Part shown: one piece after another, positions 34,400-45,826 of the stretch | Numbering within the stretch: the stretch's first letter is position 1 | Layout of the letters: every line of letters begins with the position of its first letter | DNA from: Buxus sempervirens | Lineage: Eukaryota > Streptophyta > Magnoliopsida > Buxales > Buxaceae | Direction of reading: 5' to 3' | NCBI GenBank assembly: GCA_947561395.2 | Contig: OX387184.1 | Location: 44,072,766-44,136,765 of the forward strand | DNA length: 64,000 nucleotides | Notes under the pieces: generated by a model | What the model saw: only the letters and a program-made list of their open reading frames with translations | Told to the model about the DNA's origin: nothing | The model's database searches: none | Translations under genes and position numbers: made by a program

Positions 34400-36439
34400 A
34401 AGACGAGTTATGAATCCCCAACAATATTAACCGCTCGAGCACCCATTTCCCATAGAATTTCCAACCCTATATTTGTAGCTTCAAACTCTGCTTGATTATT
34501 TGTGGATAATTCTTCAAGTTGAAATGCATGTTCGTGCTTGTCACCGGTTGGTGAGGTTATTACTACTCCGATCCCAGAAGCAAACTCTGTTTTTGAGCCA
34601 TCGAATTCCAGTGTCCATGGTTGGAATTCGGCATAGCAAAAACTGGCATGAAATACTGGGATATCCAATTATTTTTCTTGTACACTAGATGGATGATCGG
34701 CCAAAAAATCGGCCAATGCTTGCCCTTTTACCGCTTTCTGCCGGTACATATTTGAAGTCGAACTCCATCAGAGTCAGGGTCCATTTTCCGAGTCTACCAC
34801 TCACTGTGGGCCGAGTGAGCATGTACTTGACCACGTCAGTGGCTGCTATGACAAAAATTTCTTTGGCCAACAGGAGATAATGTCGTAATTTGGTAGCTGC
34901 ATAATAGAGTGTGAAACACAACTTCTCTAGATTAGTGTACCTTTCTTCCACTGGAGTCAAGAATCTGCTGAGGTAATAAATAGCCTGCTCATATCCTTGA
35001 TTGTTCTCTTGGGCCAACAAGACTCCAACTGAATCGCTCGCCGCTGCTATATAAAGCTTTAGCGGCCGTTCTTTTGAAGGTGGCACCAAGACCGGTGGTG
35101 TTGCCAAATACTGTTTAATGCCTTCAAAAGCGGCTTGATGGTCCTCATTCCAAATAAACTCTTCAGTATTCTTGATCTTCAATAATGGGGATAGGACCCT
35201 GATCTTCCCGGCCAGGTTTGAAATGAATCTTCTCAAGAAATTCACCTGGCCGAGCAACCTTTGTAGCTGTTTCTTATTAGCTGGTGGCTTGGCCTCTATG
35301 ACCGACTTTGCCTTATTCTTGTCGACCTCAATTCCTCTTTGGTGTACGAGAAAGCCTAGGAAATTTCCGGCCGATACACCAAAAGCACACTTTAACGGAT
35401 TCATTTTCAAGCTGTACTTACGAAGTCGCTCAAAAACCTGCTTTAAATGCTGCAAGTGGTCCGTTTCGGTCTGAGACTTTATCACCACATCGTCAATATA
35501 TACCTCAAGTATTTGACTGATCATATCATGGAAGATAAGATTCATTGCCCTTTGATAGGTTGCGCCAGCATTTTTCAATCCGAAGGGCATAACTACCCAA
35601 CAATAAGTTCCTAATGCTCCAGGGTATCGAAACGCCGTTTTAGCTACATCTTCTTCGGCAATAAAGATTTGATTATATCCGGAGTGGCCATCCCTAAATG
35701 ACAAAAACTTATGCCGTGATGCATTATCAACTAAGAGATCTACGATCGGCATTGGATATTCGTCCTTGGGCGTTGCAGAATTCAGATTGCGGAAATCAAT
35801 ACATACCCTAATTTGACCATTCTTTTTTATTACAAGTACAAAGTTTGAAAGTCACTCGGCGTATCGTATCGGCCTAATAAACCCGGCTGATAAAAGCCAT
35901 TCTATTTCAACCTTTACTTTACATACCACGTCGTCACCCATCCTCCTTGAAGGTTGTCTGAATGGTTTAAATTCTGGCTTGATAGGGAGCCTGTGTTCTA
36001 CTATTTTTCGGTCCAATCCTTGCATCTCTTGGTAAGTCCAGGCGAAACAGTCCGAATATTCGGCTAACAATCGTCTCATTTCTTGTCTGACCGAAGGTGG
36101 TAGTAACTTACTTATGAAAACAGGCTTTTGTTCCACCTCTGTCCCCAGGTTGATTTCTTCTAATGGATCTTGGGTATCTACCTTCAGGTCTTCTAATTTG
36201 GCTGGTGCTGCTTGTAGGTCGGCGAGAGTAATCTCATCCCGGTCTTGTACCCTTTCATCTTCTTGTTCATTAATGAATTCGGCCGAGTTTATCATTATCT
36301 CGCCGTTTTCCAGCCATTCCTGTTCCTGCTGCAATTTCCCTATCTTTTCTTCCTGCATGTAAGCCGTCATCTTTCTTAAGACGGCTTCTGCGACTTCTGA
36401 TGGCTTAACCATCATTTGGTAGTTCTTTGAGTTCGGCAA
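34400..36439 (-). pseudogene. Element D reverse transcriptase and RNase H regions (fossil)
   Basis: RT motifs HSGYNQIFIAEED, PFGLKNAGATYQRAM and the catalytic YIDD near 35490-35500 precede a standard RNase H (KLYIAAASDSVGVLLAQ, YYLSRFLTPVEERY). The second RNase H (EFDGSKTEFASGIGVV, TNNQAEFEA) lies near 34640-34480. This double RNase H places the element in the Tat lineage. A handful of breaks are present. Confidence 0.9.
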
Positions 36440-39400
36440 CTGCGGCTACCTCTGTAATCTGTAGTTGCGCCGTTTGTAGTATAGCCGAACTTGAAGTGAT
36501 CGGCTGCCCATTCTTGTCATATCCACTAAATGAAATTGGTTTTACCCCCTCGTTATAAAGGGATGCATGTGCGGCGTTGGAATCTACGGCAAATGGCCGC
36601 TGGTCGGCTTTTACTTCTTCGGTCTTGCCATCCTTCCAAAACAACAACGATTGGTGCAAAGAAGATGGTACGCATTTGTTCGAATGGATCCAATCTCTTC
36701 CCAGCAATGCGTTGTATCCGGCGGATGATTCAATTACAAAGAATGCCGTAAGAGATTGCCGTGTCCCAACCGTTAGTTCGATTGGGAGGATTCCTCTAGT
36801 CCCTATAATACCTCCTGCAAAGTTAGTGACGGTGATCTCGGAAGAAATTAAATCCGAATAAGACTTACCTAATTTCTTCAATGTGGAGATTGGGATGGAA
36901 TTTATTGCTGCCCCATTATCAATTAGAATTCTATTGATAGGGATCCCGTTCATGTGCGCCTTTATAAATAAAGGTTTCAGATGTTGAGTCATGGTTAAGG
37001 ATGGTTCAACGAAACATACCTCTCCGACCAGACCGATTTTGTCACCATCGGCTGGTTTCTGGTCTTTTTTCTCTTCTTCGAGATGTTCCGGATCAATCAC
37101 ATACAAAGCTACTGGGTCTTCCTCCTCCTGGATCTCCTCTAACCGTGGTAACTCCATGCTGGCCCCAAAAGTCATAGGTAAATTGAGGACCATATGACAG
37201 TCAAGTGGTATCGGGGGCATCCGACAGAAACAAATTTCGGCGATTGATGCATCAGCACTCAAAGGAGGTTGACTCAGCGACTCACTGATCTCGTCTTTGG
37301 GACTTTCGAGCGTCAATTCCTCCGTTATTTCTACCGTAGAAGGAGTTGAGATCCTGCTGTACTCTGTTAACAATTGTTCAACTAACAATTGTTCTCCTTC
37401 TCCTCCGGCGAAATTGTCCGTCAATTCCTCGTCCGAAACCAGCCTTTCGGTCACTGCATTGGAATTGTGTTCGGGCGTAGTATCTGGAGGGATTGGTGAA
37501 TCGGGCGGGCTCTTTTTGAGCCTTTGTGGTTTCGGAATGCGCCTTTTGGCAACAAACCTAGACGACCAATACGGCTCGGATGATCCAGTACTCTGTTCCT
37601 GGTATCGTCTCTTAGCTTGCTGTCGCTGCCAGCGTCGCTTCTGCGTTCTGGTCAGTTCTGCGATACTTGTCTGCGCATGGAAAGGAAATTTAAAATGAGT
37701 CAATCTTTTCCAGTGACCATCCTGCATAATAGGTGGTTTTACCATTCTGGGTTTGACCCTGTTTACCATCCTATATTGTTCGTGAGTCATATAGCCGCTA
37801 TCCCTAGCGGAGCTATAGGTGGCTGCCGTCCTTGTCGGCGAGCCTACTTGTCTTCCAGAAGTTAAGTACAAGGGTCTCTTGCCCCCCTGAGTGTGGCGTG
37901 CATCTTCATACTTGACTGATTTCCCTTTGTATTGGGAATACCGGTATTCTGCTATCACTTTTTGCTTGCAGTCTTGGCAAAGGAGGCCTGGTGACATTTC
38001 TATTTTCTCCGGAATCTTGCATGATGTATCTTTATTAACGGAAGAATCCTCAGAGGATTTAGCAACCGTTTCCGGTCGCTTTTTGGTTGCAGCTTGATTG
38101 GAAGACAATTCAGAAGGAACCGAAGCCAATTTCTTTGTTGTTTTCTCGTTGAGGTCTGGCTTCCTGTCTTCTTCTATCCTGGGTTCGCGTCTGGACTTAT
38201 GCCACCACTCACCCCAGATTTCACCTATCCTCTCTTGACGCCATGACCGTCCTTGTGTAGGTGGATACCTCCAATGGTTTCTTGGTCGTAAATTCACCTG
38301 GTTTTGCACTGGCTGTGCTGTTTTCCCCCATTTCCCTGATGAGGATCCATCCAGGTCGGTTTTAACTGCTGGAGTGCGTTTTGGCAAACCAATGGTAACC
38401 ATATTCGCCGACACCTCTTTAGGGAATGGTTGTGTGTCAACCTGCATCTTCTCTTTGTCGGTTTCTGCAAACTTCAGGAGCCCTTTATCAATATTCTCCT
38501 GTATCACATTACGAAGCACAGTACATTCATTAGTTTCATGAGTTTTCACCCCGTGCCATTTACAAGCTTTACCCTTTGCCGCCACATTGGCTGGGATAAA
38601 AGGATGGTCTTTGGTCAATCTGAAGAATCCTTGTTTCAAAAGGTATTCAGATACTTCAGCCGTCTTATTTATGTCAAAGGAATAATTTCGGCTAAAAGTA
38701 CTCGTCTCCTTTGTTGCTTCTGTATCCTTGGTTTTTCGGATAAGAATCGGACAGGTAATTGATTGTTTTCCCACGACTTCTACAACTCCGTATTCAAAGT
38801 TCGGGTCCTTGTAATAAGACCCGTAAGACGAGACTTTCTTTTCGTTGTCTTCCTGTAATAGCCATTCGTATTTGGTGGCTCTGGCCGACAACTCAAATAA
38901 GTCTTCGAACTGTTCACCTTCGAATTTCTTCCGAAGTTCAAAGTGTAGTCTGTTTAAAGCCAAATTTGCAAATTCCGATTCCGGTAAAAGAATTCGGCAT
39001 TTGTTTTTCATATATTTAAAGCGAGCAATATATTTATCGGCCGATTCCCCCGGTTGTTGTCTTAACCGAGCAAGATCAACCATGGTCACTTCGGGTTCTG
39101 TGCGATAAAATTGGGAGTGGTATTTCTCTTCCACCATTCCCCAATTTGTAACTGAATTGGCCGGTAAGGTAATATACCATGTAAAGGCCTGTCCGGTCAA
39201 TGAGTTTCCAAATAGTCTAAGTCTAAGGAAATCATTACCGGACGCCTCTCCACATTGAACCGTAAATCGGCCAATGTGTTCAATGGTAGATTGTTGACCT
39301 TCTCCTGAAAACAAAGTGAATTCGGGAATCTTGTATCCCCTAGGGAATTCAAATTGTTGGTCAATCCAGCCTGGGTAAGGTTTCCTATAAACTGGCCTAG

Positions 39401-39992
39401 TCATTCGTCGGTGATATTGATCTCCGATCATTTCTTGAATTACATTTTGGATGTAATTACGGTTTACGGCCATATTTCTTACCCCGAAATCTTCTCTATG
39501 GTTCTCCTGTGCTTCCCTTTGTCCCATGGGCCGCACCTCGATCGGAGGCACATTGGGATGAACTGGGACACCAGGAGGTATTTCTCCCCTAAAAGCGGCG
39601 GTGTTGGCATGTTCGTTTTGGCCGTTTACACCTAGGTTCATGATCGGTGGCTGCTCCGGGATATTTATCCTTTCGTGAGCATTTGATCCGGCAGCCGATG
39701 TTTCGGCTCGTTCGGTCATCATGACCGGTCTTGCCATTGTAAGGAAACCTTCCTGTAAAACCGCTAGGATTCTACCATTATCAGAAGAAATTTTGTTAAT
39801 ACCCTGGCCAAAGCCTGCCATTTGTTGGCTGAGACCTTGTATGGCCTGAATAAGTCGCTCATTAAGGTCCGGCTGAGAACTCGAAGGTCCTTCTTCCGGG
39901 ACCTCTGAAGCATAAAGAGGATTTACCTGAGATTCGGCAGGTTCCTCTGGCGCTGCATTTTCAGCATGCCGAGTACTTCTTCTTGCCGCCAT
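36405..39992 (-). CDS. Element D gag-protease
   Basis: The start MAARRSTRHAENAAP follows the primer site by a few bases. The gag core lies at about 39340-38880 (IPEFTLFSGEGQQ, NSLTGQAFTWY, YHSQFYRTEP, RLRQQPGESADKYI). A zinc knuckle CKWHGVKTHETNEC is near 38570-38530, then a long Ser/Pro/Glu-rich linker. The protease has ILIDNGAAINSIPIS near 36935-36890 and ALLGRDWIHSNK. About 1195 residues, longer than most Ty3/gypsy gags because of the linker. The reading frame appears whole. The pol frame starts just before this one ends, so expression would need a frameshift or splicing. Confidence 0.9.
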   Translation of the reverse strand: MAARRSTRHAENAAPEEPAESQVNPLYASEVPEEGPSSSQPDLNERLIQAIQGLSQQMAGFGQGINKISSDNGRILAVLQEGFLTMARPVMMTERAETSAAGSNAHERINIPEQPPIMNLGVNGQNEHANTAAFRGEIPPGVPVHPNVPPIEVRPMGQREAQENHREDFGVRNMAVNRNYIQNVIQEMIGDQYHRRMTRPVYRKPYPGWIDQQFEFPRGYKIPEFTLFSGEGQQSTIEHIGRFTVQCGEASGNDFLRLRLFGNSLTGQAFTWYITLPANSVTNWGMVEEKYHSQFYRTEPEVTMVDLARLRQQPGESADKYIARFKYMKNKCRILLPESEFANLALNRLHFELRKKFEGEQFEDLFELSARATKYEWLLQEDNEKKVSSYGSYYKDPNFEYGVVEVVGKQSITCPILIRKTKDTEATKETSTFSRNYSFDINKTAEVSEYLLKQGFFRLTKDHPFIPANVAAKGKACKWHGVKTHETNECTVLRNVIQENIDKGLLKFAETDKEKMQVDTQPFPKEVSANMVTIGLPKRTPAVKTDLDGSSSGKWGKTAQPVQNQVNLRPRNHWRYPPTQGRSWRQERIGEIWGEWWHKSRREPRIEEDRKPDLNEKTTKKLASVPSELSSNQAATKKRPETVAKSSEDSSVNKDTSCKIPEKIEMSPGLLCQDCKQKVIAEYRYSQYKGKSVKYEDARHTQGGKRPLYLTSGRQVGSPTRTAATYSSARDSGYMTHEQYRMVNRVKPRMVKPPIMQDGHWKRLTHFKFPFHAQTSIAELTRTQKRRWQRQQAKRRYQEQSTGSSEPYWSSRFVAKRRIPKPQRLKKSPPDSPIPPDTTPEHNSNAVTERLVSDEELTDNFAGGEGEQLLVEQLLTEYSRISTPSTVEITEELTLESPKDEISESLSQPPLSADASIAEICFCRMPPIPLDCHMVLNLPMTFGASMELPRLEEIQEEEDPVALYVIDPEHLEEEKKDQKPADGDKIGLVGEVCFVEPSLTMTQHLKPLFIKAHMNGIPINRILIDNGAAINSIPISTLKKLGKSYSDLISSEITVTNFAGGIIGTRGILPIELTVGTRQSLTAFFVIESSAGYNALLGRDWIHSNKCVPSSLHQSLLFWKDGKTEEVKADQRPFAVDSNAAHASLYNEGVKPISFSGYDKNGQPITSSSAILQTAQLQITEVAAVAELKELPNDG

Positions 39993-40014
39993 TAGTGCTC
40001 TTTCAAAGACTAAT

Positions 40015-40033
40015 GGTCCCACCGGGCGTGCCA
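40015..40033 (-). other. Primer-binding site of element D
   Basis: The minus strand reads TGGCACGCCCGGTGGGACC, starting 8 nt after the LTR. TGG at its start is the usual complement of CCA at a tRNA 3' end. The tRNA species could not be assigned from memory. It clearly differs from the tRNA-Arg-type site of element B. Confidence 0.7.
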
Positions 40034-40041
40034 AAAAGGGA

Positions 40042-41139
40042 TGTTGCTCCAAAAATGGGCCGGTGTGGACACGTGTCTGTATTGATGATGTGTCTCTACG
40101 CGGGCGTGCCAGTATCGTTTGATACAATGATTTTCGAGTCGATTCCTGACCCCGGGCACCTGTTCCGAATCTGAACCGGGATCGGTTCAGTCGTACTGCA
40201 AGTCACCTGTAATAAAATCGATCAGGCGATGGTATGAAGACTAGGGGTTCGGTCTTCATTTTGGGTTCTTGTAAGTGTTTGAAAGCGAAAGCAACTAACG
40301 GCACACAAATCCTTTATTAATAAATCGGCCGAATAGCCGAAAACGACAACAGATAATCCTCAAAAGGGAAACAAAAGTAAAAAAGAAAACTGACAGGGCT
40401 CGCAGGTCCGGCCTGTCCTGGTCTTATAGCCGTAATCGGGTATAAGCGCAGGAGGAAGGGGGCGGCTGCTAGCAAAGCCAATTCAGGGGGTTCACCTTGG
40501 ATTGCTGCTTACCCGAAAATACACGAGTCACCTGGCGTGAACAGAGCGAGTCTCGGGACTGGCTGCTCGGGATTCTGTAAAGACAGAACTGCGAGTCAGG
40601 GGCGGCCTCAACTTACTCTCCGGTGGCAGGATTCTGGTATTAATCGGAGTAAAGAGGGGTCGAAGATGTCACTGCGACTGGAAGCAGTGAGAGAAGTTCT
40701 AGTTTATCCGTCTGTATTAGAGGGGATAAAGGATCACGGATGATCAAAATAATATAATAACCGGTTGCGGTTGTGTGGATTGTGTCCCTGAGTTCTTCGA
40801 ATTGGTGCCTTTTATAGCCGCTCCTTGACGGTTGCTCAACGTCCTACTCTTGCACGATCTTCATGGCGGTTGGTCATCTTCAGTTCTCTGTTTCAAAATA
40901 GTAACCGCCCGGCCATGATCTAAAAATAGTTTTATTCTTGAACGGCCGATGGCACGATCTTCTGATATTTGTGGTTTTGTCGTATTGGCTTGCGTGGCTC
41001 AAACCGCATTCTTCTGTATGCGTGCTGACGTGGCCTGCTCAACCATCCAAAGCCTACGGGCCTTGATGTCGTGGCCTAACTAAGCCACTTAGGCTCCACG
41101 TGTCCTTCTCTTATTCGTCGGTTATATAAGGTGTAAACA
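40042..41139 (-). repeat. Element D 5' LTR
   Basis: Same 1098-bp length as its partner. Carries the same TATA box and CTGAACCG palindrome (here CTGAACCG GGAT CGGTTCAG). Confidence 0.95.
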
Positions 41140-41144
41140 CATGT

Positions 41145-41615
41145 CAATCGGTTTTGCATTTTTTTCCCTTTTTTGTACAAAACTTGTTTGCTATGAGGGG
41201 GTCTACGTTAACGTATAGTCTAGATGTAGAAAAGAAATAATATATTATTATTAATAAATAGTAATAACATTATTAAATATCTGTAGTATTATTATCTGAT
41301 AGAATATATTTAATAAAATAAGAAATAGTTTATGAGAGAAGCAAAAAATCCAAGCGTCTTTATATATTTAAAATTTCAGTTCATTCTTTTCTTCACAAAA
41401 GTAGATAGTTGAATCCCCTAAAAAAGGAAATATAATATATTATTAATTAATATATTTAGTAATTGTACGAAGCAAATGAATACATAATGTAAAGGATCTG
41501 ATTCTTTCAATATATATGTAATATAGTCTAATGTTTTTTTTTTTTTTTGGGTCTTTGGCAGCTTTTATCAATGATTTTTCTTTAATGAAAAGATTCAAAA
41601 ATGGGATATCAGTAT
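41145..41615. repeat. Local duplication, copy 2, middle part
   Basis: Matches 20897-21335. AT-rich, no gene. The match stops after AAAAGATTCAAA. Confidence 0.8.
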
Positions 41616-43349
41616 GGAAAGAGAGAGAGGTGTCCCATCTATTGCTTAACCCGGGCCTTCCACATTCTTCGCTCGAATATACAAAGAGAGGTGTCTCCAT
41701 GATTGCTTCACCAGGATCTCCCTCACTATTCGCTGCCACGCTCCCAAGCTTGATATATTACACCCTCAAGACCCGTTTACCTTAATATATAGTAAATATA
41801 TTAGATTCTGTCTTCTTCCTATCTCAATGATTTCTAAAACTATTAGTTTCAATTAAACTCAAAAGATAAGAACCCATTTGGAAATGTGTGATTCAAGCCA
41901 AACTTTTGTGATTCAAGACTCTTCCAATGCTCTATTAACAAATGTCTATTCATGTGTCTCACTAAATCAACGATTATAGCTCTTATTTTTATATTTTTAA
42001 TGTGTGTTTTCACCTCTTTAACCAGTTCATTTTTTCTTATAAGTCCTCAGCGTGATTATGAATTCGTCAAAGTAATTATGAATTGACAAGTTGCGATCTT
42101 TTTCCCATTTTGCATTTTTCCCCATGATAGATCCATGCAAATGCTTGGTTTTATTTTCAGTTTTCTCTTCGAATTTATGTGCTAATGATTAATGAGAACA
42201 GAAAAAGTCTCCAAATATTCTTATTCTTCGAAATTTCGTTTGGGCCAGCTTAGGCTCTTTTTGTGTGGGACCAATTATAACAGGCCTATTACTATTCTAT
42301 TTTAATTTTATTTTCTTCATTATAGGTTTTAGGATTTATGCTGCATGTTTTTGGTTTTAGCCTTTAGGATTCACTAAAAGAAATGTGACAAAGTAATATG
42401 GGAGACATTGAAATTAAATTGCAAGATATTGAAATTTCTAATTTTTGTTGAGTATTTCAATTTAAATATAATATGATAAATGAAGGAGATCAAAGTGACA
42501 ACTAAACATTTTTATGAGTTAAAACATATAAATAATTTCATTACAATAAAAAAAAATTGTTTGCAAAGAAAATGTTTAGAAGTCATTTGTGCAAGTTCAG
42601 TATGGTAATGCTTATTGGTCTTCTTCAGACAGTGATGCTGAATGACAGAATCCACAACCTAAATTTCTAAAGGAAATTAGGTTTTAGGAATGAAGACACT
42701 CACTTGAAGTTTCTTTCTCTAAGATCACTTAATTTTTTATGCTGAACCAGAGTTCTAGATGAACAACACATATACAATCTATTATTACACGTCTTATTAC
42801 TTGGAGCTTCTTTCTTTGAGATAACTTTATATTTTTTGCTGAACCAGAGGTCTAGATGAAATGAGCTCTGGTATCTCCATTTCACTACTGATCCGCCAGC
42901 TGATGAAGAATCCTCGATTCTCATTTTTAATGCTTATATATGACTTTTTGTTATACTTATCCCTCACCAAAGGCTTCAATCTATCTATGCCCAAAAGGCT
43001 CACTTTTTGCTTGGGGGACTAAAGGCAACTTCGTCTTTTACTTTTGTTGTTTGGCATAATCTGTTTAATAGATAACTTGGGGCATTCTTTTACATTTCAG
43101 ATGATTAAATCTTAGGACCCCATTTGACTACTTTCACCTTAGACCACCCCAAATCTTTTTTCTCAAGATTGCATTGATCTCATGTTTTTATTTTTTATTT
43201 TTTTCCTAGATTTTTTTTATATTTGGTTATTTCTTGTTTTTGGGCTCATGAAACTGATCCAAAATGATTCTCTATAAACAAATTAAAGATTCGGCTTGGC
43301 TCATGCTGTTTATTTGAACCAATCCTTGGGAGAAATTCATCTAGTCAAA
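41616..43349. other. Unassigned 1.7 kb present only in duplicate copy 2
   Basis: A short open frame on the minus strand (41739 leftward, MAANSEGDPGEAIMETPLF) has GC content above its surroundings but matches no family I know. Two diverged 62-bp units lie at 42701-42763 and 42799-42860, each ending GCTGAACCAGAG then TCTAGATGAA. Otherwise AT-rich with nothing recognised. It may be ancestral sequence deleted from copy 1, or an insertion in copy 2. Confidence 0.5.
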
Positions 43350-43521
43350 TTATCCATTTTTAATTATTCTTATATTTATTTCTTTAATATGTTATTCTTT
43401 CACTCACAAATCTTTTGCGATGGTGCCCATTTGCTCTTTGTTCATCATTTAATTCATTTTATCAATAATTATCATTCTTGGATTTGAATCCTTTTCAAAA
43501 TCAATTTTTTGGGTCATATAT
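43350..43521. repeat. Local duplication, copy 2, right part
   Basis: Matches 21347-21521 (TTATCCATTTTTAATTA to TTTTTTGGGTCAT). A weaker third copy of part of it seems to lie near 43890-43955 (TTTCTTTAATAT, then GTACCTATTTGCTTTCC). Confidence 0.75.
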
Positions 43522-44570
43522 ATATTCATATTGGCGAACCATGAAATTAACTCATTCTTATTTTGATAATTTATTTATATTTGTTTTTGAAATTTTAATT
43601 GCTACTGATTTGTGTCATTTATTTTACATAGGTCTTCATTTTTTTATTGATGAATTTTATGTTTTAAGTTAATAGAATATTACTAATTGCAGAATTGTAA
43701 TGATAATAGGTGCTGAAATGGGAGGACATAGTAGTAGGACAGGGAAAAGAGGAAGAAATCTGTTTGAAAAACATGGCAATCGGGCTCAACTTTATTGAAT
43801 TGTATTTTCCGCGAAAGAGTTTGAGCAACTTTCTATAAGCCCTTTATTCGAGGTTGCTTTCTGTTTTCTTTAGTTGATAAGACCTACTTGTTTTCTTTAA
43901 TATATTTTTCTTTCATCTAACATTTCTTTTGTGACAGTACCTATTTGCTTTCCACAAGGCACTTTTATTTTTTATTTAATCTGGATCCTAGGATGAGGTA
44001 TTTGTATTTTGATCTGTTTCCCCCTCATTTCTTTGCAATTTAACTTAAGATTTATGCATTTGTATAATTTTGATTCATCTTGTATAAGTTAAATACATTG
44101 TTCCTTTTGTAACATTGGAAAAGTGTGATCAACCTCTTAAATCCCAGGAATTCAGCCCCTTAGCAACAAAGTATTGTTGAACTAGAATCATAATTGTGTT
44201 GCCATGGAAGTCTATTGCAGCTGATGCTGGAGTTAGAGGATTTTTTGTTTTATCTTATCTTTTTTCCCATTTTTCTTTATGGCTTTCTATCTTATCCTTT
44301 CACCTGCTTATTGTTTAATACATGTTTGGACGATAAATTACATTGAAAATTATACTATGGTTTTTTCCTTGCAATCTTGCCCCAATAGTCATAAATTCTA
44401 CTGGAATTTTTATGGTTTTCTAACAATATGAGGTGTCTATTAGGTTCAGTGGCTATTTCTTGAGCTCCCTTTTATTATCACATTATGCATCTTCTGTCAT
44501 TTATGCATCTTGAACATGGACTTTGTTGGAAATTGCAAAATATACTCCTTTTCCTTAGGCTCTTGTCTAC
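43522..44570. other. AT-rich spacer, nothing recognised
   Basis: No gene, LTR end or clear repeat apart from the weak duplicate near 43890-43955. A short purine-rich stretch around 43715-43770 is unremarkable. Confidence 0.5.
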
Positions 44571-45411
44571 TGTGAGACATGGAAAAAATCAATCTCATGA
44601 CTTTCCTATCATCGATCACACGGGATTCGTAAAAGGGAAGAGTCGTCACCATTCAATTTTAAAGTGTGAATGGACACTAAAATCATCAAAATAAGCACAA
44701 AAGGCAAATCTAGATTAAAAATAGTTATACTTTAAAATAAAAATCCAGAGATGGGTAAGGGGATTAGATTATGAATAGCGGAAGGTGTTAGGCACCCCTA
44801 TTCATCCACACAAAGTGGTTGCCAAGTATTGTTCATGCTACAAAAATGCTTGCTAATAAAAATCAAAACAAAGTAAAAGGAAACAAATGAATGTATGGCT
44901 TGTTTCCATGTGAATGATCCAATTTATTCTAGATCCTTCTTTATGAAAACAAAAGCCATTTCTTAGGCTTCATGATTGACTGAAATCAAAAGAAAACCAA
45001 TTTAAAATGAAAACTTCAAAAATCAGGCTTTAGATTAAATCCTTGAAATCTAGGCATAAATAAAAAAAATCATTTTTACAAAAAATTGCAGAACTAAATC
45101 TGAGCAGTCCAGGACCTAGATCTAGCCCATATTTTTCATTAAATAAGAGAAATCAAACCAAATATACCAACGTTGATGAAAAACATCAAAAGGGGAGAGC
45201 TTAGACCATAGGGCATTCTCTCAAGAACCAAAAATGACTCCAAAAATCACTCCATGATGCAGAGCTAAATCTGAATAATCCAGGGCATAGATCTATCCCA
45301 CATTTTTCATTAAATAAAAGAAATCAAACCAAATATATCCACGTTGATGAAAAACATCAAAAAGGGAGAGCTTAGACCGTAAGGTCTTCTCTCAAAAACC
45401 AAAAATGACTC
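44571..45411 (-). mobile_element. Inverted LTR fragment, element B family, interrupted by element B
   Basis: The minus strand ends CCATGTCTCACA at 44571, and the conserved hairpin is at 44773-44803. It has two tandem copies of about 165 bp with AACGTTGATGAAAAACATC or close variants. No primer site adjoins 44571, so it is not a 5' LTR of an element lying to the left. The fragment stops exactly where element B's LTR starts; the remainder should lie beyond B's right end, outside the window. The five bases before B are GACTC, its predicted target duplication. Confidence 0.8.
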
Positions 45412-45526
45412 TGTAGACACCCCAAATTGCACTACAGAATGAGAAAGTAATAAAAACATGTAATTAAAGCTTAAAACAGGTCAAAAATGCATAAAAATTG
45501 ACTAAGCAGGCTTTGCCCGTATTTTA

Positions 45527-45633
45527 TTCACAAGCCGGTCGCGCCCGAGATCAATCTACGGTTAGGCGCGCCCGTAGTAACAATACGGTCCCCATTGGAC
45601 CGTAAATCATTTACGGTCACTTAAGACTCGTGC
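45527..45633 (+). promoter_or_regulatory. Four-palindrome array, 28-bp spacing, element B LTR
   Basis: The best unit is ATACGGTC / GACCGTA with a 7-nt centre at 45591-45597. Others centred near 45566 and 45622 keep one good arm each, and a weak one is centred near 45538. It lies about 186 bp before the TATA box, as in the A family, but with unrelated arm sequence. Confidence 0.65.
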
Positions 45634-45826
45634 GAGTTCTGTCCTTCTCTTGATCTCCGAGCTTTATCTTTAGTCTAATATATCTCTAAATAAGCGAATT
45701 ACGTATTTTATTCGCTGAAGCCACCTTGGTTGGCTATGGATGGGCATTATCTTGTGTTTAACTCAAACTGAAACTCTATCTTGCCAAACCCTGGACCAAC
45801 CTTACCCCTGTGCTTGCCTATAAATA

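Larger units (their letters stand above)
24524..41139 (-). mobile_element. Element D: complete 16.6-kb Tat-lineage element with two antisense PMD genes
   Basis: Both ends carry 1098-bp LTRs (24524-25621 and 40042-41139), flanked by CATGT at 24519-24523 and 41140-41144. Sense is the minus strand: primer site, gag-protease, RT, RNase H, second RNase H and integrase, then two PMD genes on the opposite strand, purine tract and LTR. By eye the LTRs differ at about 30 positions (close to 3%), which with usual plant rates suggests an insertion roughly one million years old. Gag-protease is a long open stretch, while pol has about five breaks. The empty site in duplicate copy 1 confirms both borders. 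Confidence 0.95.

Noticed and set aside
41443-41739. 98-codon frame on the minus strand
   Set aside because: Half of it is the AT-rich duplicated segment, and the rest matches no family I recognise. Kept only as a note in the unassigned region.
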